37,892 nt of DNA, taken from the IMG/VR virus record IMGVR_UViG_3300032087_005329, positions 1 through 37,892 of that record, one strand, 5' to 3'. How positions within the stretch are numbered: the first letter of the stretch is position 1; every line of letters begins with the position of its first letter. The DNA is from a virus. A model generated the notes under the pieces. It was not told the DNA's origin, did not search any database, and worked only from the letters and a program-made list of their open reading frames with translations. The translations under genes and the position numbers were made by a program. Positions 27,741-33,987 of this stretch are shown one piece after another.

Positions 27741-29681
27741 TTAATATGGTTTATTATTAACGTTGACATAACTAGAACTTGATTTATATGTTGATCCCGA
27801 GGGATCGATACCAGAACTAATTGGATCTAATATCATTTCAATATCAGTTCTATCTAGTTGCAAATAAAGATCATGTAATCCAATTACATCATTTGAATGT
27901 GGACAAGCTGTGATTTCCATTACTGGTTGTTCATTTTTCAACTTTCCTGATGTGATGTTAATCGGATTTAGTTTTATCCTACCAGCCTTATAATCAATTG
28001 TTCCAACATTTCTTCTTCTAACAATAGGAGTTTCTGAATTTTCAGAATCTAATGAATATAATGATATATTTCCAGTTGTTCTGTTTGGTAGAGGAGTGTC
28101 GAATAAATAAACATCGTCTGCAATGTTTAAAACTTTAAATGCGGATGATTTGATATTATATCCATTCATAGATTGAATATGAAATTCATTTCCAAAATCA
28201 ATTGCATATTCGGCAAAAGAATTGATTGCTAGTCCCAAATCTCTTCTCATCTTAACATTAGTAATATTAGAAGTTATTGATTCGTGACTTTGATCAATTA
28301 TTTTTAAGAAATTACTATATTTGAATCTTGCACCATATCTATTTAACTCAGAAGATTCTGCATATTTTGTGACATTTGCTTGTACTAAAGAGGAAACTTC
28401 TGTTACTCCCTGGGCTAATGTTGAATTATAATAAACTTTACTACTTGTTTCCAAAAATAAGTATTTTAAATCTAAAATTTCAGGAACAATACCTGCCACT
28501 GCATAATTTCTTAGTTCCTGCTTTATATTTTCTTTAATCGAATTAGGAACAAAATCACCGTTTCTTGGTTTAATACTGATAAAAACTTTTCCATATTGTG
28601 GAGGAATAAGTTCCTCTCCACCAAACACAGAAACCGATTCTGCTTCAGTATAAATTTTGTTCGGAATCAATATTTCATAGTCATTTGATGTTAAAGCTCT
28701 ACCTTGTGTAGAATAAACTTGTGGGGCATACTTTCTTATCGAATCAACACTTTCGATAGGTTCTCCACCACTAGTAGATCCTCCAGTGAGAGACACTAAT
28801 GATATTCCCTCAGAAATAATATTCTCTAAAGAATTTCTTACATATGTTATTCTACCACTAAATTGTAACTGCCTAACACCATTTGCTTCTGGTCCAGAAG
28901 ATACTATGTATGAAACTTCAATTACATTTCCATCTTCGAGAAGTTTTCCAAAAATACCATCACCAAAAATAAGTTCATATTCTTCTCCAGCAATTTCTTG
29001 AATGAAGTATATTGTAGAATTTTCATTTACTACACTTCTTAAATTATTATCAAAAAGATTATCTTTTCTTACATATTCTACACTTGTTGTAGACGAAGAC
29101 GAATTCTTAACTCTTACTCTCAATGTGTTAAGATCTATTCCCACATTAGGAAGAACAAATCTTTGGCGCTTGTTTCTAGAAGAAACTTCAAATGATTGAC
29201 TAATCAGTGTTCCTTCAAATACTTCAATATCAGTGAAATTAGCCGTATCATCATAAACAGGTACTGTTATATCTTCTGGAATTGAAAATGTATATGATTG
29301 ATTTCCAAATTGAGATGTTGTCGATGCAACAGGTCCTTTCTTTAAAACTAAAGATGATGGTTTAGGGAAAGTAGTAGAGGTATCAACAAAAAAAGAAATA
29401 TTTGTTCTTGAAGATTTTCTTGATCTTGGAAGATACCCAATATTTCTTGCAAGAGCAACTACATTTTCTCTTAATGTGGCACTATCAATAAAAACCTCAT
29501 TCGATACCATATTGGCATTGTATGAGGTAATATATGTGTTATATGCCAAAACATCCAGGATCGTTGACAGATTCGATCCCTCAAAGTCATAATCGGTGAA
29601 ATTGGAATTAGCTCTTAAATAATCCCTAAGTGTTGTTTTTATCTGGTCAAAATCGAGACCAGTGAAATTTTGGAGAGGCAT
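27741..29681 (-). CDS. 6: Baseplate wedge protein gp6
   Basis: gp6 forms the continuous inner ring of the T4 baseplate that links the wedges and moves during contraction. The 646-aa product is close to T4 gp6 (660 aa). Diagnostic stretches are the N-terminal GLDFDQIKTTLRDYLRAN and NFTDYDFEGSNLSTILDVLA, then YNANMVSNEVFIDSATLREN and ARNIGYLPRSRKS. In the middle are YFIQEIAGEEYELIFGDGIF and GKLLEDGNVIEVSYI, the baseplate-J-like part, followed by LTSNDYEILI and the C-terminal beta domain. It follows gp25 by 9 nt and precedes gp7 by 12 nt, the standard wedge order. There are no large inserts, unlike its neighbours gp7, gp8 and gp14. Confidence 0.95.
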   Translation of the reverse strand: MPLQNFTGLDFDQIKTTLRDYLRANSNFTDYDFEGSNLSTILDVLAYNTYITSYNANMVSNEVFIDSATLRENVVALARNIGYLPRSRKSSRTNISFFVDTSTTFPKPSSLVLKKGPVASTTSQFGNQSYTFSIPEDITVPVYDDTANFTDIEVFEGTLISQSFEVSSRNKRQRFVLPNVGIDLNTLRVRVKNSSSSTTSVEYVRKDNLFDNNLRSVVNENSTIYFIQEIAGEEYELIFGDGIFGKLLEDGNVIEVSYIVSSGPEANGVRQLQFSGRITYVRNSLENIISEGISLVSLTGGSTSGGEPIESVDSIRKYAPQVYSTQGRALTSNDYEILIPNKIYTEAESVSVFGGEELIPPQYGKVFISIKPRNGDFVPNSIKENIKQELRNYAVAGIVPEILDLKYLFLETSSKVYYNSTLAQGVTEVSSLVQANVTKYAESSELNRYGARFKYSNFLKIIDQSHESITSNITNVKMRRDLGLAINSFAEYAIDFGNEFHIQSMNGYNIKSSAFKVLNIADDVYLFDTPLPNRTTGNISLYSLDSENSETPIVRRRNVGTIDYKAGRIKLNPINITSGKLKNEQPVMEITACPHSNDVIGLHDLYLQLDRTDIEMILDPISSGIDPSGSTYKSSSSYVNVNNKPY

Positions 29682-29690
29682 TTAACTCAC

Positions 29691-30092
29691 TTATCTAGTT
29701 GGTAAGAGGACGAATTGTAAACTTTGTGGATCTATATCGGCACCAATAATTCTATATGAAATGGTAACATCATAATTATGATTATCATAATCTGGAATCA
29801 CCTTTACATTTATAAGTTCAACTCTCGGTTCATATCTATTAATTGATAATGTAATCTCATCCTTAATTGCAATTGCATTCACAGGATCCATATTTTCAAA
29901 TAATATTCGAGATACTCTAGAACCAAAGATAGGATCAAAAACTTTTTCGCCACGTTCAGTAAATACAATATTCCGAACGGATCTTGCAATTGCATTCTCA
30001 TTTTTGAGCGCAATTAGATCATCATTAACAGGATTTCTGAAAAATCCCATACTAATGTCTTTAAATCCTTGACTAACTCTCTCTAGAGGCAT
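29691..30092 (-). CDS. 25: Baseplate wedge protein gp25 (lysozyme-like fold family)
   Basis: gp25 links the inner wedge to the sheath and nucleates sheath polymerisation; it is one of the most conserved contractile-tail proteins. The 133-aa product (T4: 132 aa) has DDLIALKNENAIARSVRNIV-like sequence and the signature TERGEKVFDPIFGSRVSRIL followed by FENMDP near residues 48-73. The C-terminal strand PRVELINVKVIPD is followed by a YDVTISYRI beta hairpin. It is the first gene of the late baseplate operon seen here, with an AATAAATA box 23 nt upstream. Despite historical naming, this family has no catalytic lysozyme motif. Confidence 0.95.
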   Translation of the reverse strand: MPLERVSQGFKDISMGFFRNPVNDDLIALKNENAIARSVRNIVFTERGEKVFDPIFGSRVSRILFENMDPVNAIAIKDEITLSINRYEPRVELINVKVIPDYDNHNYDVTISYRIIGADIDPQSLQFVLLPTR

Positions 30093-30114
30093 TTAAAATA
30101 AAAGATCTTAACCT

Positions 30115-30122
30115 TATTTATT
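30115..30122 (-). promoter_or_regulatory. Late-promoter-like box AATAAATA before gp25
   Basis: The minus strand reads CTAATAAATAAGG, 23 nt before the gp25 ATG. It would be the main late promoter for the wedge genes, which have only 5-20 nt gaps and no further late box between gp25 and the DUF4815 gene. Confidence 0.5.
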
Positions 30123-30131
30123 AGAGATTTA

Positions 30132-30157
30132 TTGAGTTATTTTTTTAAAATACTCAA
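30132..30157. repeat. AT-rich inverted repeat between gp25 and the 226-aa gene
   Basis: TTGAGT and ACTCAA arms flank an A/T-rich centre that can extend the pairing to about 11 bp with one bulge. It lies in the 119-nt gap where the small-gene region meets the late operon. It may be a weak transcript-end or stabilising hairpin. It lacks the GC stem and U-tract of a normal terminator. Confidence 0.35.
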
Positions 30158-30211
30158 TTATTTTGATTTGTTTTGTCAAAAATCATTAAAATGTCCTGGT
30201 CCACAAGAAAT

Positions 30212-30892
30212 TTAACCATTTTCAAGCATTTCGGCATCTTTTTTTAACTTTTCTTCGGGTGTTTCCCAAAAATATTCATCAGTATCACCTAATCGACCCC
30301 AGTCAACATCATTTTCGACCTCATAATACTCCGTAGATACCTTAAAATCGGGTATTTTAGCTTCTGATGGTGTTAATGAGATGTCATAAACGCGACAACG
30401 GTTGTTTGGATATAGTGCATATTGCCCATTTTCAAGTTCAATGAGGTTAAATGACTTATGTTCCTGTGGAATCTCACTTGTACTGTAGTCAATCTCATTC
30501 GCACTATGATGATAATTGTCTAAAGTGCAAATATATGACCCATTAAGTGTTCCAAAATTCCTTGTTCTAATTTCCCAACGCATTGAACCAGTGAATTGCT
30601 TATGAATATTAGTGACTCCATAATCCATACAATTCCAAAACTGAAGGTTAGGTAAGTCAAGGTCAGGAGAAGGCAGCTCAGGGCGACTACAGAAGGCACT
30701 GATGGGCAATTTATCAAACATTGCCGCATACTCTGGTAGATAAGTCTCAAAATAAAAAGCACGTCCAGGTATGGACTTTGCCGATACCCAAACGCCTTCT
30801 ACAAATTCACCATGTCCATCTTGTAAATCACGTAAGTATTCCTTACGAACCCATACTTTTTGTGCAGGTAAATTTACAATTAACTCACTCAC
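30212..30892 (-). CDS. Conserved cyanophage protein of unknown function (226 aa)
   Basis: The start is a GTG at 30892 that overlaps the stop of the 44-aa gene (GTGA), a classical coupling junction. The product is soluble, rich in aromatic and acidic residues, and opens SELIVNLPAQKVWVRKEYLR. Later features are FWNCMDYGVTNIHKQF, MRWEIRTRNFGTLNGSYICT and LDNYHHSANEIDYS; the C terminus is acidic (EEKLKKDAEMLENG). It has no signal peptide and no membrane segment. I recognise no fold or catalytic motif. It lies just before the baseplate operon and after a glycosyltransferase-like gene, but its transcript looks separate from the late genes. Confidence 0.85.
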   Translation of the reverse strand: MSELIVNLPAQKVWVRKEYLRDLQDGHGEFVEGVWVSAKSIPGRAFYFETYLPEYAAMFDKLPISAFCSRPELPSPDLDLPNLQFWNCMDYGVTNIHKQFTGSMRWEIRTRNFGTLNGSYICTLDNYHHSANEIDYSTSEIPQEHKSFNLIELENGQYALYPNNRCRVYDISLTPSEAKIPDFKVSTEYYEVENDVDWGRLGDTDEYFWETPEEKLKKDAEMLENG

Positions 30893-31023
30893 CTTCCTTG
30901 ACCCCTATACCTCTTCTTTTTACCATTACGAGAAGACGCTGCAAGTTTAGTATATTGAGACGAGCCTTGACGAGTTTTTTTAGGCTTACCCTCAACATAA
31001 GAACCACCTTTCATCATTGCCAT
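30889..31023 (-). CDS. Small basic protein (44 aa)
   Basis: The frame from ATG 31023 to TGA 30889-30891 encodes MAMMKGGSYVEGKPKKTRQG, then SSQYTKLAASSRNGKKKRYR and GQGR. Lys and Arg make up a large share and acidic residues are almost absent. A strong Shine-Dalgarno (CAGGAGAAAG) lies 4 nt before the ATG, which supports the gene despite its size. Its stop overlaps the GTG start of the next gene. The composition suggests nucleic-acid or ribosome binding; this is inference. Similar tiny basic proteins recur in T4-like cyanophages to my recollection. Confidence 0.82.
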   Translation of the reverse strand: MAMMKGGSYVEGKPKKTRQGSSQYTKLAASSRNGKKKRYRGQGR

Positions 31024-31047
31024 AATACTTTCTCCTGTAAATAAAAA

Positions 31048-31818
31048 TCAAATAATACGAGTTTTTTCATGTCCAACACGAATTCGAGGATCACACCAAA
31101 TCTCAAATCCTTCATCCTTTGCATCAAGACAGAATGAGACATCCTCACCACACATGTCTTGTACATTTCCAGATTCAAAGACTTGCATCTTCGGTGCAAA
31201 CCATGGATACTCAAGATTCTCAAAAACTCCCTTCTTAATCAATACCCATCCAAATCCTGTGTAGTCCACCGTGAATGGTTTCTTACGCTTGGACATTGAT
31301 TCGACAGTTTCGTGATTCATCACTCCACCATTCTTACGGAAATCATCTTCTTCTAACCAGTGTGCGACAGATGTAGTTTGACCATCCTCTGTGGCATACC
31401 ACCCAGCAGTAATCTCTCGTTCTGTGCCATCTTCAGATAATGCAAGATCACACAACTGCCAGAATTTGTTAGCATCAAATACAATATCACTATCAATCCA
31501 TAACTGATAGTCATAATCTAACTTACCATCCCAAGGAACTTGCTTTGGTCCACGAAGTACATTTGCTCCAAGTACCTTGCAACGTGCAAAGTTAACCATT
31601 GAACTATAATCTTGACTGATCTGAATGGCCATACCATTCTGTACCATATCAAAACATAGTTGTACAAAGTTCTTCAGAAAGATATATGAACATCCTCGTC
31701 CTGGAAGACAAAATACAATCGTCTTTCCCCTCATACGTTCCTTAATTGCAGGAATGTCAAAATCAGGTTTTGATTCCTTCTTTGGTGCTACAGTTTTTAC
31801 AGTAAATCCTTTTGCCAT
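31048..31818 (-). CDS. GT-A-fold glycosyltransferase-like protein (256 aa)
   Basis: After a basic N terminus, TIVFCLPGRGCSYIFLKNFV (residues 33-52) gives a first Rossmann-like strand and helix. YQLWIDSDIVF (104-114) carries a DSD motif, the DxD metal/nucleotide-sugar signature of GT-A enzymes. Later are TAGWYATEDGQ, FTVDYTGFGWVLIKKGVFE (182-200), CGEDVSFCLDAKDEGF (223-238) and RIRVGHEK, where E225, D226 and H250 match the usual acceptor-base and metal-binding positions of family-2-like transferases. It would move a sugar from a nucleotide donor to DNA, protein or surface glycan; the acceptor cannot be read from the sequence. A TTGACT-17-TAGAAT promoter lies directly upstream. Confidence 0.8.
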   Translation of the reverse strand: MAKGFTVKTVAPKKESKPDFDIPAIKERMRGKTIVFCLPGRGCSYIFLKNFVQLCFDMVQNGMAIQISQDYSSMVNFARCKVLGANVLRGPKQVPWDGKLDYDYQLWIDSDIVFDANKFWQLCDLALSEDGTEREITAGWYATEDGQTTSVAHWLEEDDFRKNGGVMNHETVESMSKRKKPFTVDYTGFGWVLIKKGVFENLEYPWFAPKMQVFESGNVQDMCGEDVSFCLDAKDEGFEIWCDPRIRVGHEKTRII

Positions 31819-31841
31819 AATGGAAATAAACTTTCAGTTCA

Positions 31842-31870
31842 ATTCTAACAGATTATATATGTTCAGTCAA
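31842..31870 (-). promoter_or_regulatory. Sigma70-type promoter for the glycosyltransferase-like gene
   Basis: On the minus strand TTGACT (31865-31870) and TAGAAT (31842-31847) are 17 nt apart, each one base from consensus. The predicted start is about 15 nt before the ATG at 31818. It would be read by the host polymerase, independent of the late boxes. Confidence 0.72.
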
Positions 31871-31882
31871 GACCAAGGTCCG

Positions 31883-32086
31883 TCAATACGAAGGTGAATC
31901 GTAAGGTCCTCCTCCGTGCTCACTTAAAAATACAGCTTCCTCATAACTTAAATCTTCCGTTGTATAATCTGTCTTCATTAATCCTACCATACTATTCAAT
32001 TGATTCCAAGTCCTTCGAAATTCTTCCTCCTTTAATGAATGAAATATACATTTATTCTTTGCATATATGTGATATATTTTTTCCAT
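31883..32086 (-). CDS. Conserved small protein (67 aa)
   Basis: The product opens MEKIYHIYAKNKCIFHSLKE and continues EEFRRTWNQLNSMVGLMKTD, then DLSYEEAVFLSEHGGGPYDS. It is soluble and mixed charged, probably alpha/beta, with no membrane segment. A Shine-Dalgarno (GAGG) lies 5 nt before the ATG at 32086. The pattern fits small phage proteins found near the end of early gene blocks, but I assign no function. It stands alone between the terminator at 32171-32198 and the promoter at 31842-31870. Confidence 0.75.
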   Translation of the reverse strand: MEKIYHIYAKNKCIFHSLKEEEFRRTWNQLNSMVGLMKTDYTTEDLSYEEAVFLSEHGGGPYDSPSY

Positions 32087-32170
32087 AGGGTCCTCAAAAA
32101 TTTTTTCGGAATTTTTTTTTACTCAATTTATTTTACATCTTAAAATTATATATCAAATTTTATAAAAACT

Positions 32171-32198
32171 AAAAAAGGGACTTCTCAGCCCCTCAAAA
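32171..32198 (-). terminator. Intrinsic terminator after the seven-codon ORF
   Basis: The minus strand reads AGGGGC-TGAGAA-GTCCCT followed by six T. The stem is 6 bp with one G-T pair and a 6-nt loop. An A-rich run upstream makes it potentially bidirectional. It ends the short transcript from the promoter at 32343-32371 and any read-through from the 51-aa gene. Confidence 0.75.
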
Positions 32199-32206
32199 TT
32201 TTTTTT

Positions 32207-32230
32207 TCAGTTTTTATATTTAGCTCGCAT
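32207..32230 (-). CDS. Seven-codon mini-ORF MRAKYKN with strong ribosome binding site
   Basis: ATG at 32230 is preceded by AGAGGTGA at 4 nt spacing, one of the best Shine-Dalgarno matches in the window. The ORF encodes MRAKYKN and stops at TGA 32207-32209, 8 nt before the terminator stem's A/T-rich approach. It is the only ORF with a ribosome site on the ~165-nt transcript predicted between the promoter and the terminator. It may be a micropeptide, a leader peptide, or a site that loads ribosomes onto a regulatory RNA. Confidence 0.45.
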   Translation of the reverse strand: MRAKYKN

Positions 32231-32342
32231 TTTGTCACCTCTGTAGGTTAGGGTAGTGATGGATTTTTATATACGGGGACAACGCCCGCCGGGCGATATC
32301 AACGAACCGCATAAATCACTGCTCATTCACTGATATAAACTC

Positions 32343-32371
32343 ATTATAATACGGGAAGAGACTGTTGTCAA
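32343..32371 (-). promoter_or_regulatory. Perfect sigma70 promoter TTGACA-17-TATAAT
   Basis: On the minus strand TTGACA (32366-32371) and TATAAT (32343-32348) match consensus at all 12 positions with the ideal 17-nt spacer. The predicted start is near 32335. The first ORF downstream with a good ribosome site is the seven-codon one, and a terminator follows about 165 nt later. Confidence 0.85.
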
Positions 32372-32393
32372 CTCCCCGCACGGAAACTATCAA

Positions 32394-32549
32394 TCAGAAC
32401 GCAAAATCGGCACTGATAGCAGCATAATGCTCTGCACAATCCTGAATATTATCATCTTCAATATCAGAGACGATCACATCCAGAATTGCCAAGATATCGT
32501 TGCCAGTGTTACCTTGACGGAGCATACCAAGTGCAGTTTCGCGAGTCAT
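32394..32549 (-). CDS. Conserved small acidic protein (51 aa)
   Basis: The frame from ATG 32549 to TGA 32394-32396 encodes MTRETALGMLRQGNTGNDIL, AILDVIVSDIEDDNIQDCAE and HYAAISADFAF. It is acidic, probably all-helical, and has no membrane segment. The opening resembles small proteins I recall from T4-like cyanophages, with no known function. It is the last gene of the unit that starts at the promoter 33213-33241, and the strong promoter of the next unit begins 19 nt beyond its stop. Confidence 0.72.
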   Translation of the reverse strand: MTRETALGMLRQGNTGNDILAILDVIVSDIEDDNIQDCAEHYAAISADFAF

Positions 32550-32622
32550 AATAACGAGAGAAAAGTGTAAAGAACTGATAGAGAGTTTATTGACATCTCC
32601 AGGTCAATTTGCTAAACTGATA

Positions 32623-32880
32623 TCAGAGTTCTTCTAACATTTCATTCAGTTCAGTGATATCAAGCTCACTGTCCTGCCAGTTAACACCATCAGGAGTATT
32701 AGGTCCATAATGTTCAACTAACACGTGTGACAGAGACTTATAACCATGATGACGATAACCACGGGCAAGGTGATACAAAACCTCAGCATTACCTAACCAA
32801 AGTGCTACATTCCAGGTCTCATAATTCGCCCACCCGTTGTAAGTGGTATCGGTGAGATTAGACTTCAAAGTTGATGTCAT
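32623..32880 (-). CDS. DUF7249-like small phage protein (85 aa)
   Basis: The central YNGWANYETWNVALWLGN is the signature of a small phage and bacterial family (DUF7249-like) of unknown function, usually written as WxNYETWNVALW. I start it at the ATG at 32880, giving 85 aa; an in-frame TTG at 32931 would add 17 residues of ordinary-looking leader and is less likely. The C terminus is acidic (DSELDITELNEMLEEL). The 88-nt leader between the GGGCCC element at 32968-33000 and the ATG contains a perfect 14-bp palindrome. Confidence 0.8.
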   Translation of the reverse strand: MTSTLKSNLTDTTYNGWANYETWNVALWLGNAEVLYHLARGYRHHGYKSLSHVLVEHYGPNTPDGVNWQDSELDITELNEMLEEL

Positions 32881-32906
32881 AAGACTGATAATTAACGGTG
32901 ACTGAT

Positions 32907-32920
32907 GATCAGATCTGATC
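32907..32920. repeat. Perfect 14-bp palindrome GATCAGATCTGATC
   Basis: The palindrome lies in the 88-nt leader of the DUF7249-like gene. It contains two GATC sites and a BglII-type AGATCT core. It could bind a dimeric regulator or be a coincidence of local sequence. Confidence 0.45.
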
Positions 32921-32967
32921 TTGAGATTCAATCGGTGAGGTGTCAGTGGGTCCGTCCGATTGCGTCC

Positions 32968-33000
32968 CTTATACTACTAGAACACTTTACAGGGCCCACT
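32968..33000 (-). promoter_or_regulatory. GGGCCC intergenic element, copy 1 of 6
   Basis: On the minus strand it reads AGTGGGCCCTGTAAAGTGTT then CTAGTAGTATAAG. It begins about 9 nt after the stop of the 57-aa gene and precedes the DUF7249-like gene, with a longer leader (88 nt) than the other copies. Confidence 0.65.
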
Positions 33001-33009
33001 GTTTATAAC

Positions 33010-33183
33010 TCACCAAAAGTCCGGTGTGCTCAAATCCTCCACATAAGCTGTCACCTTCTCTGCCGGTTCCAGCTCAAAGAGTTTCTCCCAATCAAGCTGG
33101 TGCGGGTCGAAGTCATGCATTACATCAAGCTCAAGAGTAATGCGATAACGCTGTTTCTGTGCCTGGCGATAAGCAACTGACAT
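33010..33183 (-). CDS. Small conserved protein (57 aa)
   Basis: The frame from ATG 33183 to TGA 33010-33012 encodes MSVAYRQAQKQRYRITLELD, VMHDFDPHQLDWEKLFELEP and AEKVTAYVEDLSTPDFW. The pattern of a basic start, a beta strand RITLELDV and an acidic C-terminal part is intact and codon-like. It is the first gene after the consensus promoter at 33213-33241, with a leader of about 20 nt and no clear Shine-Dalgarno. Function unknown; small DNA- or protein-binding roles cannot be told apart. Confidence 0.72.
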   Translation of the reverse strand: MSVAYRQAQKQRYRITLELDVMHDFDPHQLDWEKLFELEPAEKVTAYVEDLSTPDFW

Positions 33184-33212
33184 ATCTTTGGGGGGATTTG
33201 AGTGACTTTTAT

Positions 33213-33241
33213 AGTATAATCTAACAGAGCATATCTGTCAA
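33213..33241 (-). promoter_or_regulatory. Sigma70-type promoter TTGACA-17-TATACT
   Basis: TTGACA (33236-33241) and TATACT (33213-33218) on the minus strand are separated by 17 nt; only one of 12 positions deviates from consensus. It would start a transcript about 20 nt before the 57-aa gene and drive it with the DUF7249-like and 51-aa genes. Confidence 0.8.
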
Positions 33242-33362
33242 GTCATTGCAGGTATTTATCAGAATCATTATGATTTTTATAAGTCTTATTTCTGGAAATT
33301 CTGACATCGGGGGGTTGACAATTTCTCGGTGGTGTGATAAGCTGACGCACGGTAAGATCACA

Positions 33363-33450
33363 AGGTCTGGACACATTTATCAGAACATAATTACCAGGTC
33401 CGGAAGGATTTAGAAGAACATAATCACCAAGGTCTGAACACATTAAAACC
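33363..33450. repeat. Imperfect 33-bp tandem repeat (about 2.7 units)
   Basis: Units at 33363-33395 and 33396-33428 share AGGTCnGGA...GATTTA/CATTTA...AGAACATAATnACC, and a partial third unit starts at 33429 (AAGGTCTGAACACATT). The 33-bp period keeps the reading frame of a minus-strand ORF, giving GDYVLLNPSGP and GNYVLINVSRP, but no start or ribosome site supports a gene. Confidence 0.6.
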
Positions 33451-33520
33451 ACAAATAAGACCCTTAAATATACTCTACAGATACTGGCAAGATACCACAG
33501 AGTCACTCTATTTTCCTTAT

Positions 33521-33535
33521 TGATAATGATTCTCA
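33521..33535. promoter_or_regulatory. Fur-box-like site
   Basis: TGATAATGATTCTCA matches the 7-1-7 Fur consensus TGATAATnATTATCA at 13 of 14 fixed positions. It lies in gene-free DNA about 280 nt before the promoter at 33213-33241 and 55 nt past the terminator of the 114-aa gene. No promoter is evident right at the site, so function is uncertain. Confidence 0.4.
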
Positions 33536-33590
33536 TTAACAAAGCTATATTTTTTAATACATTTTTAATACAAAATTAACACAAAAACAT

Positions 33591-33620
33591 AAAAAAAGAG
33601 GGGTTTTTTGCCCTCTTTAT
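33591..33620 (-). terminator. Intrinsic terminator after the 114-aa gene
   Basis: On the minus strand AAAGAGGG and CCCTCTTT form an 8-bp stem around an 8-nt A-rich loop, followed by a run of seven T that overlaps the stem end. It lies 22 nt past the stop of the 114-aa gene and closes the right-hand small-gene unit. Confidence 0.85.
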
Positions 33621-33642
33621 GTGTTATTGTAATAATGCAGCT

Positions 33643-33987
33643 TCAGGCAAACATGAAACCATCAGTGAACTCGAAAGTGTTATAAACCTTGGAAGTTCCT
33701 GCTTGTCCGATGAACTTATCAACATACCATTTGAAGTTCTTTTGATACACACACTCACCATCAATTGCATGTTCTTTGAGAATAGCATTCAGACGGGATT
33801 TGGTGGTATTGGATTGCCGACCTCCATCAAAGATCTGAATATAATTATCACCAACCTCTGCAATCTTGTTGCCGTGCAGATACACATGAGAGACACCATT
33901 GTCATCACAAACAACACTGGTGTTTGCAGATTGCCAGGACTTGTTGTTAGAAATGGCATCGTTCATTTGTTGTTCGATCTTACGCAT
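33643..33987 (-). CDS. Conserved phage protein (114 aa), function unknown
   Basis: The product begins MRKIEQQMNDAISNNKSWQS and continues SHVYLHGNKIAEVGDNYIQI, then TKSRLNAILKEH and VYQKNFKWYVDKF. This series, with a VYLHGNxIA strand, an NTTKSRLNA helix and an xxWYV strand, recurs in small proteins of many tailed phages, with no assigned function that I know. It is soluble. GGGCCC element copy 2 lies 24 nt upstream and an intrinsic terminator follows. Confidence 0.82.
   Translation of the reverse strand: MRKIEQQMNDAISNNKSWQSANTSVVCDDNGVSHVYLHGNKIAEVGDNYIQIFDGGRQSNTTKSRLNAILKEHAIDGECVYQKNFKWYVDKFIGQAGTSKVYNTFEFTDGFMFA

Larger units (their letters stand above)
32087..32393. other. 307-nt stretch with promoter, seven-codon ORF and terminator, no normal-sized gene
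   Basis: From right to left the stretch holds a perfect sigma70-type promoter, a GC-rich hairpin CGCCCGGCGGGCG near 32286-32298, a 7-codon ORF with a strong ribosome binding site, an intrinsic terminator, and an AT-rich leader of the 67-aa gene. A TATAAT-like box near 32145 in the AT-rich leader has no clear -35 and is not called as a promoter. Confidence 0.7.
33184..33642. other. 459-nt region without a supported gene
   Basis: From right to left it contains the terminator of the 114-aa gene (33591-33620), an A/T-rich run, a Fur-box-like site (33521-33535), imperfect 33-bp tandem repeats (33363-33450) and a strong promoter (33213-33241). A 97-99-codon minus-strand frame spans most of it but lacks a ribosome binding site and a good start, so it is not called as a gene. 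Confidence 0.65.

Noticed and set aside
30132-30157. AT-rich inverted repeat as a terminator between the 226-aa gene and gp25
   Set aside because: The stem is nearly all A/T with a bulge and there is no following T-run, so it is listed only as a repeat.
33315-33344. Plus-strand TTGACA with a 17-nt spacer to TAAGCT
   Set aside because: The -10 is poor and no plus-strand gene follows; a similar case is TTGACA-17-TAAACT at 32589-32617 on the plus strand, also without a gene.
33243-33542. A 97-99-codon minus-strand frame over the gene-free stretch
   Set aside because: The long start is TTG and the inner ATG at 33536 has no ribosome site; the frame overlaps the Fur-box-like site, the 33-bp repeats and the -35 of a strong promoter; the composition does not look like its neighbours. 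The in-frame 33-bp repeat keeps it possible as a gene remnant.
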